A stretch of 64,000 bases of DNA from Streptomyces sp. NBC_00390 (GTDB lineage: Bacteria; Actinomycetota; Actinomycetes; Streptomycetales; Streptomycetaceae). A model generated the notes under the pieces. It saw only the letters and a program-made list of their open reading frames with translations. It searched no databases and was not told the DNA's origin. Positions 1 through 9,871 of this stretch are shown in pieces; the first letter of the stretch is position 1, and every line of letters starts with the position of its first letter. The position numbers and the translations under genes were made by a program. The stretch spans positions 310,001 through 374,000 of the forward strand of contig NZ_CP107945.1 in NCBI RefSeq assembly GCF_036057275.1, written 5' to 3'.

Positions 1-1
1 G

Positions 2-976
2 GACCGCGCAGGCCACATCGCGGCGCTCCTCGACCGCGAGATGCCACCCCATCTGGTGGAGGACGCGGCAGCCGCCGGGGTCGAACTGCTCCCGGGCATC
101 GGTGATCTGGAGCCGGAGTGCAGCTGTGAGGCATGGGACCACTGCCCGCACACGGCCGCGCTGTGCTACCAGATGGCACGGCTGCTGGACGAGGATCCGT
201 TCGTGCTGCTGCTGATGCGGGGGCGTGGAGAGCGCCGCCTCCTCGACGAGCTGCAGGTGCCCAGCGTGACGCGGGCGCATGTGCCCGGACAGGACGACGT
301 CGAGAAGCCCGGAACGGCGGGCGTACGGGCGGACGAGGCGTTCGCCGCCGGTGGCATCCTGCCTCCGCTGCCCGCTCCCCCACCGCTGCCGCCCGAGCCG
401 GGACCGGGACCGGCCCTGGACACCGGGACACCGCCGGAGCCGCCTCTCGACCCCGCGGCGCTGGAGTTCCTGGCCTCGGACACGGCGTCGCGTGCCCACC
501 GGATGCTGGCACAGGCGCTGACGCCCGGCCATCAGGAGCCGTCGGCGGAAGCGGAACTGACGCAGGATCAGGATGCGGTACGGATGGCGGCGCAGCTGCC
601 GGGCCCGGTGATCACGTCCCGGCTGGCAGCGGCCACCGCACGGCAGCCGGCGCAACTGGCCCTTGCGGTACGGGCATGGGGGTACGGCGCGGTAGCAGGG
701 CTCGCGGTGTTCGAGGAGGGGTGGACGCCCGATGCCGAGGTGCTCGCGCGGGCGACGACGGCGCTCGACGAGGCATGGGACGCCGCCGACCGGCCGCAGC
801 TGCGTTCGGCGGGTCCGGCCTGCTGGACGGTGGCCGGTGCCCAGGCGCAACTGCGGCTGAGCGCGGACGGCCGCTGGTGGCCGTACCGCGAGGAGCGCGG
901 CGTATGGGCGCCGGCGGGCCCGCCTGCCGCCGACCCGGCGACGGCCCTGGCGGGCGCGACGGGCGACGCAGGCTGA
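2..976 (+). CDS. SWIM zinc-finger protein, 5' end outside window
   Basis: The reading frame is open to the left edge, so the true start lies outside the window. Near the N-terminal end of the visible part is a SWIM-type zinc motif (CSC, five residues, then CPH; about residues 44-54 of the visible frame). A long Pro/Ala/Gly-rich linker and a second compact domain follow. In Streptomyces such proteins usually sit beside a Snf2/RapA-type helicase, which suggests a DNA- or RNA-associated role; that neighbour is not in view. The family is recognised from the SWIM motif and its spacing. The biochemical function is unknown. Confidence 0.8.
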   Translation, partial: DRAGHIAALLDREMPPHLVEDAAAAGVELLPGIGDLEPECSCEAWDHCPHTAALCYQMARLLDEDPFVLLLMRGRGERRLLDELQVPSVTRAHVPGQDDVEKPGTAGVRADEAFAAGGILPPLPAPPPLPPEPGPGPALDTGTPPEPPLDPAALEFLASDTASRAHRMLAQALTPGHQEPSAEAELTQDQDAVRMAAQLPGPVITSRLAAATARQPAQLALAVRAWGYGAVAGLAVFEEGWTPDAEVLARATTALDEAWDAADRPQLRSAGPACWTVAGAQAQLRLSADGRWWPYREERGVWAPAGPPAADPATALAGATGDAG

Positions 977-1040
977 GCCGGTCCTCCAGGACCCCGGGGC
1001 CCACCGCACGGAGGCCTCCAGGCCGTCGCGCTCGGCCCCG

Positions 1041-1286
1041 GGGACGAGCGCGACTCCGGCCGCCGGGAGTCCGCCGACAGGACCGGACCTCGGCACGGTG
1101 GCGGGTGTGCCGGGCAAGGTCGAGGGGGTCGCGCTGGTGGGGCGCCGCACCCTCGCGGTCGTCAACGACAACGACTTCGGGATGACGGACGGCCCCCAGG
1201 CGTTCGACGCCCAGGGACGTCTGGTGGACAGCGGTGTGGAGACGTCGGTGACCTTCGTTCGGCTGTCCAGGCCGCTGCTCGGTTGA
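1041..1286 (+). pseudogene. C-terminal remnant of esterase-like phytase family protein
   Basis: About 80 codons read through to a TGA at 1284-1286. They contain the blocks KVEGVALVGRRTLAVVNDND and a downstream FVRLSRPL end. These match the last strand region of the secreted esterase-like/phytase (beta-propeller) family as I know it. No start codon with a ribosome site and no N-terminal propeller blades are present; the family is normally several hundred residues. It is therefore read as a decayed 3' fragment, directly after the SWIM gene. Confidence 0.6.
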
Positions 1287-1490
1287 CCCGCTTCCGGTGA
1301 CGGGCGGCAGGTGGCGGGGCCTCAATCCGGCGGGGAGCAGCGGTAGTCGGCGGATCGCGGCGTTCCACACGCGCCGGCCGGGAGGCGGTGCCGTGGGGAC
1401 ACGTGCGGTGCCGGGTTCCACCGGAAAGGGTCCTCGGCGCGGCATCCTCGTCCTGGACCGCACGACCTGCCCCCCACCAGGAGATTCCCC

Positions 1491-2084
1491 ATGGACCGTC
1501 GAAGTCTGCTCCGGCGCGCCGCTGCGACAGCCGCGGGCGGTGTACTGCTGCCCGCCGGTGGTGCCCGAGCCGCCGCGCCGGCCGCCGTCCGGGCCGGTAC
1601 CGACCATCCGTCCGCCCAATGGCGCCCCGCCGCCGCGTCCAACTACACCGCCTCCAACAGGCCTTCCGCCCATCCGGTGCGGTACGTCGTCATTCATGTG
1701 ACCCAGCAGACCTACGCCGACACCCTGGCGGTCTTCCGGAACCCGGCGAAGAAGGTGTCCGCGCACTACGTGGTGCGCTCGTCGGACGGTCAGGTCGCCC
1801 AGTGCGTACGGGAGCGCCACATCGCCTGGCACGCGGGCAACTGGACGTACAACACCCAGAGCATCGGCATCGAGCACGAGGGCTGGGTGAACAGGCAGGC
1901 GTCCTTCACCCATGCCCTGTACGAGCGGTCGGCGGCGCTGACCGCGACAGTCTGCGACCGCTACGGCATCCCGAAGGACCGGGCCCACATCATCGGCCAC
2001 AACGAGGTGCCCGGTGCCACCCACCGCGACCCGGGCCCCTACTGGGACTGGTCGCGCTACATCCGTCTCGTCAATTTCGCCTGA
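1491..2084 (+). CDS. Secreted N-acetylmuramoyl-L-alanine amidase (Amidase_2)
   Basis: The product is 197 residues. The N-terminus MDRRSLLRRAAATAAGG is a twin-arginine signal ending in an AxA-type site (about residue 28). The rest is a single Amidase_2/PGRP-like domain: VVIHVTQ supplies the first zinc-ligand His, WHAGNW and IGIEHEG are the conserved core, and the late His of the ATHRDPG block is the second ligand. It should cleave the amide bond between MurNAc and L-Ala of peptidoglycan outside the membrane. No cell-wall-binding repeat is attached. The ATG is preceded by an AGGAG-like site. Confidence 0.88.
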   Translation: MDRRSLLRRAAATAAGGVLLPAGGARAAAPAAVRAGTDHPSAQWRPAAASNYTASNRPSAHPVRYVVIHVTQQTYADTLAVFRNPAKKVSAHYVVRSSDGQVAQCVRERHIAWHAGNWTYNTQSIGIEHEGWVNRQASFTHALYERSAALTATVCDRYGIPKDRAHIIGHNEVPGATHRDPGPYWDWSRYIRLVNFA

Positions 2085-2142
2085 CGCACGGGCGCTTGTC
2101 GGTCCCCGCAGCCTGGTTCACGATGGGCCGCGGGAGGCCGAG

Positions 2143-3396
2143 TTGAGCGATACATGGGTGGCCCTTGAGCCCGGCACGGATCCGGCGGAGCGCATCGCCG
2201 CCCTGCGCCGGGCACACAGCGCGTATCTGACGGCGGGACGGGTCGAGCAGCCCGTGCGTCCCGTGGTCGCCGACTCCTGGCGGCGCTCGGCCCGGGCGCG
2301 GGTCAGTCCGGAGGGTGTGGCGGGTGTCGAGCTGGCCGGTGAGGATCTCGGCGCCTACCGCGAGAGCCATCCGCTGGCGCGGGTGATGCCGCTGGTGAGG
2401 GAGCTGACGGGCGCCTACGCCATGGACGGGGAGCATCTGGTCGCGGTGTGCGACGCGCACGGCCGGCTGCTGTGGGTCGAGGGTCCGCCGGCGACCCGCC
2501 GCAAGGCGGGCCGGATGAACTTCGTGCCCGGTGCGCGCTGGGCCGAGGCGGTCGCCGGGACGAACGCGCCGGGGACGGCGATCACCGTGGACCGGCCGGT
2601 CCAGGTGTTCGCCGCCGAGCACTTCCGCCGCCCCGTGCAGTCATGGACATGCGCCGCGGCTCCGATCCACGACCCGGGAACGGGGCGGGTGCTCGGCGCG
2701 GTCGACATCACCGGCGGGGACCGGCTGGCCCATCCGCACAGCCTGGCGTTCGTCGGGGCGGTGGCCCGGGCCGCCGAGTCGCAGCTGGCGCTGCTCGCAC
2801 CGCCTGTCACGGCCGGCTCTGTCCGGCTGAGCGCGCTGGGCAGGGACGAGGCGCTGCTGACGGCCGGGGGACGGACACTGCGGCTGAGCCGGCGCCACAG
2901 CGAGATCCTCGCGGTCCTGGCGGCGCGTCCCGAGGGCATAGGCGGCGACGAACTGCTGGTGGCACTGTACGAGGACGAGTCGGTCAGCTCGGTCACCCTG
3001 CGGGCGGAGCTGTCGCGGCTGCGGCATCTGCTCGGCCCGGAGCTGCTGCTCTCACGCCCGTACCGTCTCGCCGTGCCCGTCGAGGCGGACTTCCGGACGG
3101 TGGCCCGGCAGCTGGCGTCGGGCGCGGTGACCGGCGCGCTCGGCGCGTATCCGGGCCCGCTGCTGCCCGCTTCGCAGGCGCCCGCGGTCGCGCGTACCCG
3201 CGAGCGGCTGGCGAACCAGCTGCGTACGGCGCTGATCGCGCGCGGCGACCCGGGGCTGCTCGCGGACTGGGCGTACAGCCCGTGGGGCGAGGACGATCTC
3301 GCCGTGTGGCAGGCGCTGGCCTGCGCGCTGCCCGCGGCGCAGCGTCCCGTGGCACTGGCCCGCGCGCAGGAGCTGGACCGGCTGCAGGGCTGCTGA
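2143..3396 (+). CDS. GAF-domain transcriptional regulator with C-terminal winged helix
   Basis: A TTG start at 2143 is chosen because GGGAGG lies 5 bases upstream; the open frame extends further left into the amidase gene. The product is 417 residues. About residues 40-240 form a GAF-type sensory module of the kind found in AcoR-like activators (blocks ESHPL, FVPGARW, GTNAPGTA, CAAAPIHDP). About residues 250-330 look like an OmpR/SARP-type winged helix (LSRRHSEILAVLAARPEGI and the following SxVTLRAELSRLRxLLG). No sigma54 AAA domain is present. Regulators of this type commonly sit beside acetaldehyde or alcohol dehydrogenases, so it probably controls the dehydrogenases at 3.5-9.8 kb. The effector is unknown. 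Confidence 0.78.
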   Translation: MSDTWVALEPGTDPAERIAALRRAHSAYLTAGRVEQPVRPVVADSWRRSARARVSPEGVAGVELAGEDLGAYRESHPLARVMPLVRELTGAYAMDGEHLVAVCDAHGRLLWVEGPPATRRKAGRMNFVPGARWAEAVAGTNAPGTAITVDRPVQVFAAEHFRRPVQSWTCAAAPIHDPGTGRVLGAVDITGGDRLAHPHSLAFVGAVARAAESQLALLAPPVTAGSVRLSALGRDEALLTAGGRTLRLSRRHSEILAVLAARPEGIGGDELLVALYEDESVSSVTLRAELSRLRHLLGPELLLSRPYRLAVPVEADFRTVARQLASGAVTGALGAYPGPLLPASQAPAVARTRERLANQLRTALIARGDPGLLADWAYSPWGEDDLAVWQALACALPAAQRPVALARAQELDRLQGC

Positions 3397-3556
3397 CGGC
3401 CCACCGGAATGGCCCGCACACCCATACCCGAACAATGGTGCGACCACTCCTGGTACCGATTGCCCGCTCCCGCACTGCGGACCCGGTCCGCTCTCCGTAG
3501 GGTCATTGGGTGGAGCACCCAGGCGGTGCCCGGCCGTCCGACCCCGGAGGTGCGCG

Positions 3557-5026
3557 ATGCCGGAGCTGTTCATCGGTGGCGAGTGGACCACCGCCGTCGA
3601 CGGGCAGGTGCGCGAGATCCGCTGCCCCGCCGACGGCACGCTCGTGGCCGTGGTCGACGAGGCGGGCCCGAAGGACGCGGCTGCGGCGGCCGCCGCCGCG
3701 CGCGACGCCTTCGACAGCGGTCCGTGGCCGCACACACCGGCCGCCGAACGCGGCCGGCTGCTGCTCCGCGTCGCCGATCTGCTGGAGCGCGACAAGGACG
3801 CACTCGCCCGCGCCGAATCCCTGGACACCGGGAAGCGGCTCGTGGAGAGCGAGTACGACATGGACGACATCGCCGCCTGCTTCCGCTACTTCGGACACCT
3901 GACGGCGGCAGGCGGCACCGACAGGATCGTGGACACCGGCAACCCGCGGACGGACAGCCGGGTGGTGCACGAGCCGGTCGGGGTGTGCGTCCTGATCACC
4001 CCGTGGAACTATCCGCTGCTGCAGACCGCGTGGAAGGTCGCCCCCGCGCTCGGCGCGGGCAACACCTTCGTCCTCAAGCCGAGCGAACTGACGCCGCACA
4101 CCGCCGTCATGCTGATGCGGCTGCTGACCGAGGCTGGACTGCCCGCCGGGGTGGCCAATCTCGTCCTCGGAGCGGGGCCGGCCGTCGGCGGGCCGCTGAC
4201 CGAGGACCCCAGGGTCGATCTGGTGTCCTTCACGGGCGGTCTGGTGACCGGGAGGCGCATCATGGCCGCCGCCGCGCCCACGGTGAAGAAGGTCGCCCTG
4301 GAGCTCGGCGGCAAGAACCCGAACGTCGTGTTCGCCGACGCGGACTTCGAGGCCGCCGTCGACCACGCCCTGATGGCGGTGTTCCTCCACTCGGGCCAGG
4401 TCTGTTCCGCCGGGGCGCGGCTGCTGGTGCAGCACAGCCTGCACGACCGGTTCGTCGACGAGCTGATCCGGCGGGCCCGGGCGATTCGGGTGGGCGGCCC
4501 GTTCGATCCGGAGGCCCGCACGGGTCCGCTGATCTCGGCCGCGCACCGGGACAAGGTCGCGGCGTACGTGGCGGCGGGGCTGGCCGAGGGTGCGGTGCTG
4601 CGCTGCGGCGGCACACCGCCGGCGGATCCGTCGCTGGCCGACGGTTACTACTATCTGCCGACCGTGCTGGACGAGTGCACACCGGGCATGTCGGTGGTGC
4701 GCGACGAGTCGTTCGGCCCCGTGCTCACCGTCGAACGCTTCCGTGACGAGGAGGAGGCGGTCGCGGTCGCCAACGACACGATGTACGGGCTGGCCGGCGC
4801 GGTCTGGTCGCAGGACGTCGGCCGGGCGCAGCGGGTCGCGTCCCGGCTGCGGGCCGGCACGGTGTGGATCAACGACTTCCATCCGTATGTGCCACAGGCG
4901 GAGTGGGGCGGGATGAAACAGTCCGGCTTCGGTCGCGAGCTCGGCCCGGCAGGCCTGGCCGAGTACCAGGAGACCAAGCACATCTGGCGGAATCTGGACC
5001 CGCGGCCGCAGAGGTGGTTCGAATGA
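3557..5026 (+). CDS. NAD(P)-dependent aldehyde dehydrogenase (betaine-aldehyde type)
   Basis: The product is 489 residues, the full ALDH length. GGAGG at 3546-3550 supports the ATG at 3557. The general base Glu249 lies in LELGGKNPN and the catalytic Cys283 in SGQVCSAGARL; the PWNYPLLQ cofactor-site block and the C-terminal QSGFGRELG block are intact. It overlaps the permease gene by ATGA. Together with the downstream permease and GMC oxidoreductase it fits oxidation of choline through betaine aldehyde to glycine betaine, with this enzyme doing the second step. The substrate is inferred from context; another amino aldehyde is possible. Confidence 0.82.
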   Translation: MPELFIGGEWTTAVDGQVREIRCPADGTLVAVVDEAGPKDAAAAAAAARDAFDSGPWPHTPAAERGRLLLRVADLLERDKDALARAESLDTGKRLVESEYDMDDIAACFRYFGHLTAAGGTDRIVDTGNPRTDSRVVHEPVGVCVLITPWNYPLLQTAWKVAPALGAGNTFVLKPSELTPHTAVMLMRLLTEAGLPAGVANLVLGAGPAVGGPLTEDPRVDLVSFTGGLVTGRRIMAAAAPTVKKVALELGGKNPNVVFADADFEAAVDHALMAVFLHSGQVCSAGARLLVQHSLHDRFVDELIRRARAIRVGGPFDPEARTGPLISAAHRDKVAAYVAAGLAEGAVLRCGGTPPADPSLADGYYYLPTVLDECTPGMSVVRDESFGPVLTVERFRDEEEAVAVANDTMYGLAGAVWSQDVGRAQRVASRLRAGTVWINDFHPYVPQAEWGGMKQSGFGRELGPAGLAEYQETKHIWRNLDPRPQRWFE

Positions 5027-6585
5027 CGACGGACCGGGCCGACGCGGCGCCGGGGGCCGGCGGAGGCGGACACGACGACGATTCGCTCACCGAACTGGGC
5101 TACCGCCCCGAACTGAAACGCACCCTCGGCAACTTCCACACCTTCGCCGCCGGGATCAGCTACATCTCGATCCTGACAGGCACCTTCCAGCTGTTCTACT
5201 TCGGCGTGGCCTTCGGCGGCCCCGCCTACTGGTGGTCCTGGCCGATGGTGTTCGCCGGCCAGCTGATGGTGGCGCTGTGCTTCTGCGAGCTGGCGGCCCG
5301 CTACCCGGTCGCCGGATCGGTCTACAACTGGTCGAAGAAGATGGGCGGTCCGCATGTGGGCTGGCTCGGCGGCTGGATGATGATGACGGCCACCATGGTC
5401 ACGCTCTCGGCCGTGGCGCTCGCATACCAGATCACGCTGCCGCGGATCGACGCCGGGTTCCAGTTCGTGGGCGACGGGAGCGGTGAGAACGACGCGGCGG
5501 CCAACGCCGTCCTGCTGGGCTCGGCGCTCATCCTGTTCTCGACGCTGGTCAACGCATTCGGGGTCAAGCTCATGGCCCGGATCAACTCCGCCGGAGTGTT
5601 CATCGAGCTGATCGCCGCCGTCGCCCTGGTCATCTTCCTGGCCGCCCACATCACCCGCGGGCCCAGCAGCGTGCTCTTCGACACCGCCGGCAAGGGAGCC
5701 GGCGAACCCCTCGGCTACCTGGGCGCCTTCCTCACCGCCTCGCTCGCCTCCGCCTATGTGATGTACGGCTTCGACACGGCCTCGTCACTCGGGGAGGAGT
5801 CGCACAACCCCGCCCGCAACGCGCCCCGCGCGATCCTGCGGGCGCTGATCGCCTCGTTCGTCATCGGCGGTTTCATCCTGCTGTTCGCTCTGCTGGCCGT
5901 ACCGGACCTGCAGGCGGACGAGCTGGCCACGGAAGGCCTGCAGTACGTGGTGCTGGTGACCCTCGGAGCGACCATCGGCGAAATCTTCCTGTGGTGCGTG
6001 GTCGTCGCGATCACCGTCTGCGTCCTCGCGGTGCATGCCGCCGGCATCCGGCTCATGTTCGCGATGGCCAGGGACAACAACCTCCCGGTGGGGTCGGTGC
6101 TCGCCCGGGTCAGCCCCCGCTTCCGGACGCCGGTGGTTCCCGCGGTCGTCATCGGCGTCGTGGGGGTGGTCATCCTGGTCATCAACATCAACCAGCCGCA
6201 GATCTTCTCGGTGATCACCAGCATCGCCATCATCATGATCTATCTGGCGTATCTGCTGGTCACGCTGCCGATGCTGATCCAGCGCCTGCGCGGCCGCTGG
6301 CATCCGAAGGAGGGCCGGTTCTCGCTCGGCCGGCTGGGACTTCCGATCAACATCCTCGCCGTGCTGTGGGGTGCGGCGATGTCCCTCAACCTCGCCTGGC
6401 CGCGCGCCGAGGTCTACAACGCCACCGGGGACCAGCACTGGTATCTGCGCTGGGGCGCGTTCCTGTTCATCGGCATCGTCGCGGTCGGCGGCTTCGCCTA
6501 CTACTGGTTCGTGCAGCGTCACAGGACAGGGGTGCTGGCCGAGCATGCGACGCAGACGGCCGCCGAACCCACGTCACCCTCCTGA
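5023..6585 (+). CDS. APC-superfamily amino acid/choline/ethanolamine-type permease
   Basis: The product is 520 residues with about 12 hydrophobic segments. A short charged N-terminus leads into the typical APC opening (LGYRPELKRTLGNFHTFAAG, then a FQLFYFG helix). The ATG overlaps the stop of the preceding dehydrogenase gene, so translation is probably coupled. Such permeases in Actinobacteria import amino acids or amino alcohols by proton symport. Its position between an aldehyde dehydrogenase and a GMC oxidoreductase suggests it brings in their substrate, choline or ethanolamine. The family is clear; the substrate is inferred. Confidence 0.82.
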   Translation: MTTDRADAAPGAGGGGHDDDSLTELGYRPELKRTLGNFHTFAAGISYISILTGTFQLFYFGVAFGGPAYWWSWPMVFAGQLMVALCFCELAARYPVAGSVYNWSKKMGGPHVGWLGGWMMMTATMVTLSAVALAYQITLPRIDAGFQFVGDGSGENDAAANAVLLGSALILFSTLVNAFGVKLMARINSAGVFIELIAAVALVIFLAAHITRGPSSVLFDTAGKGAGEPLGYLGAFLTASLASAYVMYGFDTASSLGEESHNPARNAPRAILRALIASFVIGGFILLFALLAVPDLQADELATEGLQYVVLVTLGATIGEIFLWCVVVAITVCVLAVHAAGIRLMFAMARDNNLPVGSVLARVSPRFRTPVVPAVVIGVVGVVILVININQPQIFSVITSIAIIMIYLAYLLVTLPMLIQRLRGRWHPKEGRFSLGRLGLPINILAVLWGAAMSLNLAWPRAEVYNATGDQHWYLRWGAFLFIGIVAVGGFAYYWFVQRHRTGVLAEHATQTAAEPTSPS

Positions 6586-6626
6586 TGACCTCCCTCCACC
6601 CCCTGGTCCCCGATCCTGGAGACGCC

Positions 6627-8189
6627 ATGGCCGCTCAAGCCCTGCCGCCCGAATTCGACTATGTCGTGGTCGGCGGCGGCACCGCCGGTGCGGTCGTCGC
6701 CGCACGGCTGTCGGAGGACCCCGAGGTCAGTGTCTGTGTGCTGGAGGCAGGCCCCTCCGACGTCGGCGACGAGAGAATTCTGCGGCTGAACCGGTGGATG
6801 GAGCTGCTGGAATCCGGCTACGACTGGGACTACCCGGTGGAGCCGCAGGAGAACGGCAACAGCTTCTTGCGGCACGCCCGGGCCAAGGTGCTCGGCGGCT
6901 GCTCCTCGCACAACTCCTGCATCGCCTTCTGGGCGCCGGCCGAGGACCTGGACGAATGGGCGGCGATGGGCTGCACCGGCTGGAGCGCAGCGGACTGCTT
7001 CCCGCTGTACCAGCGGCTGGAGACCAACGACGCGCCCGGTGACCACCATGGCCGCTCCGGGCCGGTGACGATTCGCACCGTGCCGCCCGACGACCCCTGC
7101 GGCACGGCGCTGCTGGCCGCCTGCGCGGCGACGGGCATCCCGACCAGACCGTTCAACACGGGACGTACGGTCGTGCGCGGCGCGAACTGGTTCCAGATCA
7201 ACGCCCGTTCGGACGGCACCCGCTCCTCCGCCTCGGTCTCCTATCTGCATCCCGTTCTCGGCAAGCGGCCGAACCTCGATGTGCGGACGGGGCTGCAGGC
7301 CAAGCGGCTGCTGTTCGACGAGGGCGCGCGCTGCTCGGGTGTGGAGTATCTGCAGCCCGACACGGTCCATTCAGCAGTGGTACGGGCCCGGCGCGAGGTG
7401 ATCGTGTGCTGCGGGGCCATCGACTCGCCGAAACTTCTGATGCTCTCGGGCATCGGGCCCGCCCGGCATCTGCGGGAGAGCGGGGTGGACGTCCGGGTCG
7501 ACTCCCCCGGGGTCGGATCCCATCTCCAGGACCATCCCGAGGCAGTGATCATGTGGGAGGCGAAGCAGCCCATGGTCACCACCTCCACCCAGTGGTGGGA
7601 GATCGGTGTCTTCGCCGACACCGAACCGGGCCTGGACCGGCCGGATCTGATGCTGCACTACGGCTCGGTGCCCTTCGACATGAACACCTACCGGCGCGGC
7701 TACCCGACCACGGACAACGCGTTCTGCCTCACCCCGAACGTCACCCGGGCACGCTCGGAGGGCACCGTGCGGCTGCGCAGCCGGGACTTCCGGGACAAGC
7801 CGAAGGTCGACCCGCGGTACTTCACGCACGAGCACGACATCCGGGTGATGATCTACGGGCTGCGCCTGGCGCGCGAGATCGCGTCCCAGGCCCCGCTCGC
7901 GCCGTGGGCCGGCGCCGAACTCGCGCCCGGCCCGGACACCACGACCGACGAGGAGCTGTTCTCGTACATCCGCGACACCCACAACACCGTGTACCACCCG
8001 GCTTGCACGGTCAGGATGGGTGCGGCCCATGACCGTTCCTCCCCGCTCGACCCGCAGCTGCGGGTGAAGGGCGTCAGCGGGCTGCGGGTCGCGGACGCGT
8101 CAGTGATGCCGTTCCTGCCCACGGTCAATCCGTGCATCACCACGATGATGATCGGCGAGAAGTGCGCGGATCTGATCAAGGCGGGCTGA
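6627..8189 (+). CDS. GMC-family oxidoreductase (choline dehydrogenase-like)
   Basis: The product is 520 residues. The N-terminal FAD-binding fold is [18 protein letters not shown] with LEAG after it. The two GMC signatures are present ([10 protein letters not shown] near residue 90 and the [16 protein letters not shown] block). The C-terminal active site has [10 protein letters not shown] with its His and a later VNPCIT with Asn. ATG 6627 is preceded by GGAGA; an in-frame ATG at 6585 overlapping the permease stop is an alternative that adds 14 residues. It should oxidise an alcohol, most likely choline to betaine aldehyde, feeding the dehydrogenase at 3.6 kb. Alternative: another primary-alcohol oxidase. 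Confidence 0.85.
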   Translation: MAAQALPPEFDYVVVGGGTAGAVVAARLSEDPEVSVCVLEAGPSDVGDERILRLNRWMELLESGYDWDYPVEPQENGNSFLRHARAKVLGGCSSHNSCIAFWAPAEDLDEWAAMGCTGWSAADCFPLYQRLETNDAPGDHHGRSGPVTIRTVPPDDPCGTALLAACAATGIPTRPFNTGRTVVRGANWFQINARSDGTRSSASVSYLHPVLGKRPNLDVRTGLQAKRLLFDEGARCSGVEYLQPDTVHSAVVRARREVIVCCGAIDSPKLLMLSGIGPARHLRESGVDVRVDSPGVGSHLQDHPEAVIMWEAKQPMVTTSTQWWEIGVFADTEPGLDRPDLMLHYGSVPFDMNTYRRGYPTTDNAFCLTPNVTRARSEGTVRLRSRDFRDKPKVDPRYFTHEHDIRVMIYGLRLAREIASQAPLAPWAGAELAPGPDTTTDEELFSYIRDTHNTVYHPACTVRMGAAHDRSSPLDPQLRVKGVSGLRVADASVMPFLPTVNPCITTMMIGEKCADLIKAG

Positions 8190-8218
8190 CGGCGACGGGT
8201 GGCCGAGCGCACCCGACC

Positions 8219-8231
8219 GCAACCTGGTTGC
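8219..8231. promoter_or_regulatory. 13-bp palindrome upstream of ExaC-type dehydrogenase
   Basis: GCAACCTGGTTGC is a perfect inverted repeat (6-bp arms, one central base), 71 bases before the ATG of the next gene. A further TTGCAACGTTG partial symmetry overlaps its right arm. The place and size suit an operator, possibly for the GAF regulator encoded upstream. No binding evidence exists. Confidence 0.4.
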
Positions 8232-8260
8232 AACGTTGTGGCTCCTAGCCTCGCGGCGCG

Positions 8261-8282
8261 TGCCGTCCAACGTCGGACGGCA
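8261..8282 (+). promoter_or_regulatory. Perfect 8-bp stem-loop in the leader of the dehydrogenase gene
   Basis: The arms TGCCGTCC and GGACGGCA are exactly complementary around a 6-base loop. They end just before the GGGAGG ribosome site at about 8289. This could be an operator, or an RNA hairpin next to the ribosome site. It is too close to the start codon to be a terminator for the GMC gene alone. Confidence 0.4.
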
Positions 8283-8301
8283 CACTCCCGGGAGGTTGGA
8301 C

Positions 8302-9825
8302 ATGACCCGTTACGCAGCGCCCGGTACGGACGGCGCGATCGTCTCGTACGAGTCCCGCTACGACCACTGGATCGGCGGCGCCTACGTCCCGCCCGCCCGC
8401 GGGCAGTACTTCGAGAACCCGAGTCCGGTCAACGGCAGGCCCTTCACCGAGGTGGCCCGTGGCACCTCCGAGGACGTGGAGCGGGCGCTGGATGCGGCAC
8501 ATGCCGCCGCACCGGCGTGGGGACGGACCTCCCCCGTCGAACGCGCCACCGTCCTGCTCAGGATCGCGGACCGGATGGAGGCGAACCTCGAACGGCTCGC
8601 GGTGGCCGAGAGCTGGGAGAACGGCAAGCCGGTGCGTGAGACTCTGGCCGCCGACATTCCGCTCGCCATCGACCACTTCCGCTACTTCGCCAGCGCCGTG
8701 CGCACCCAGGAGGGTTCGCTCAGCGAACTCGACGACGACACGATCGCCTACCACTTCCATGAGCCGCTGGGTGTGGTCGCGCAGATCATTCCGTGGAACT
8801 TCCCCATCCTGATGGCGACCTGGAAGCTGGCTCCGGCGCTGGCGGCGGGCAATGCGGTGGTGCTCAAGCCGGCCGAGCAGACCCCTGTGTCCATCCACCT
8901 CTGGATGAGCATGGTCGCCGATCTGCTGCCGCCGGGCGTGGTGAACATCGTCAACGGCTTCGGCGAGGAGGCGGGCAAGCCGCTCGCGTCCAGCAGCCGG
9001 GTCGCGAAGATCGCGTTCACGGGAGAGACCGCGACAGGGCGGCTGATCATGCAGTACGCCTCCGAGAACCTCAAGCCTGTCACGCTGGAGCTCGGCGGAA
9101 AGTCGCCGAACATCTTCTTCGACGACATCTGGGCGGTCGATGACGACCTGCGCGACAAAGCACTGGAGGGCTTCACGATGTTCGCCCTCAACCAGGGTGA
9201 GGTGTGCACCTGTCCGTCGCGGGCGCTGATCGGGAGCGGGCACTACGGCGAGTTCCTCGAGGCCGGCATCGCTCGCACGGAGCTGATCGTGCCCGGCAAT
9301 CCGCTGGACACCGAGACGATGATCGGCGCGCAGGCGTCCAACGAGCAGCTCCAGAAGATCCTTTCGTATCTGGACATCGGCCAGCAGGAGGGTGCGAAGG
9401 TACTGAGCGGGGGTCAGCGCATCGAGCACGGCGGCGAGTTGGCGGGCGGCTACTACGTGCAGCCGACGATCTTCGAGGGCGACAACCGTATGCGGGTCTT
9501 CCAGGAGGAGATCTTCGGCCCGGTCGTCGCCGTCACGTCCTTCTCCGACTTCGAGGACGCGATCTCCGCGGCGAACGACACGCTGTACGGGCTCGGCGCG
9601 GGTGTCTGGACCCGCGACATCAACACCGCCTACCGCGCGGGCCGGGCCATCCAGGCGGGCCGCGTGTGGACGAACTGCTACCACGCGTACCCGGCGCACG
9701 CTGCCTTCGGGGGCTACAAGCAGTCGGGTATCGGCCGCGAGACGCACCGGATGATGCTGGACCACTACCAGCAGACGAAGAACCTGCTGGTGTCGTACTC
9801 ACCCAAGAAGCTGGGCTTCTTCTAG
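8302..9825 (+). CDS. exaC: Aldehyde dehydrogenase, ExaC/AldB (acetaldehyde) type
   Basis: The product is 507 residues. GGGAGG nine bases upstream fixes the ATG. The N-terminal block (residues 1-30) and the [13 protein letters not shown] active-site block are characteristic of the ExaC/AcoD/AldB acetaldehyde-dehydrogenase subgroup. Glu263 in LELGGKSPN and Cys302 are the catalytic residues. It oxidises acetaldehyde, or a related short aldehyde, to the acid with NAD. The GAF regulator upstream is a common partner. A hairpin at 9834-9871 lies immediately downstream and closes this transcription unit. The gene symbol is by subgroup similarity only. Confidence 0.82.
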   Translation: MTRYAAPGTDGAIVSYESRYDHWIGGAYVPPARGQYFENPSPVNGRPFTEVARGTSEDVERALDAAHAAAPAWGRTSPVERATVLLRIADRMEANLERLAVAESWENGKPVRETLAADIPLAIDHFRYFASAVRTQEGSLSELDDDTIAYHFHEPLGVVAQIIPWNFPILMATWKLAPALAAGNAVVLKPAEQTPVSIHLWMSMVADLLPPGVVNIVNGFGEEAGKPLASSSRVAKIAFTGETATGRLIMQYASENLKPVTLELGGKSPNIFFDDIWAVDDDLRDKALEGFTMFALNQGEVCTCPSRALIGSGHYGEFLEAGIARTELIVPGNPLDTETMIGAQASNEQLQKILSYLDIGQQEGAKVLSGGQRIEHGGELAGGYYVQPTIFEGDNRMRVFQEEIFGPVVAVTSFSDFEDAISAANDTLYGLGAGVWTRDINTAYRAGRAIQAGRVWTNCYHAYPAHAAFGGYKQSGIGRETHRMMLDHYQQTKNLLVSYSPKKLGFF

Positions 9826-9833
9826 ACAGGAAA

Positions 9834-9871
9834 AGGGCGCCTGACCACGGAAGTTGCTTGTCAGGCGCCCT
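9834..9871. terminator. Bidirectional hairpin terminator between exaC and the integrase remnant
   Basis: Perfect 12-bp arms AGGGCGCCTGAC and GTCAGGCGCCCT enclose a 14-base loop, 9 bases after the exaC stop and overlapping the 3' end of the opposing integrase remnant. A second copy with a 13-base loop occurs at 23259-23295. Confidence 0.7.

Noticed and set aside
612..2024. Long minus-strand open frame opposite the SWIM and amidase genes
   Set aside because: It runs antisense to genes with clear family motifs, has an Arg/Pro/Gly-rich composition typical of shadow frames in GC-rich DNA, and has no family motif.
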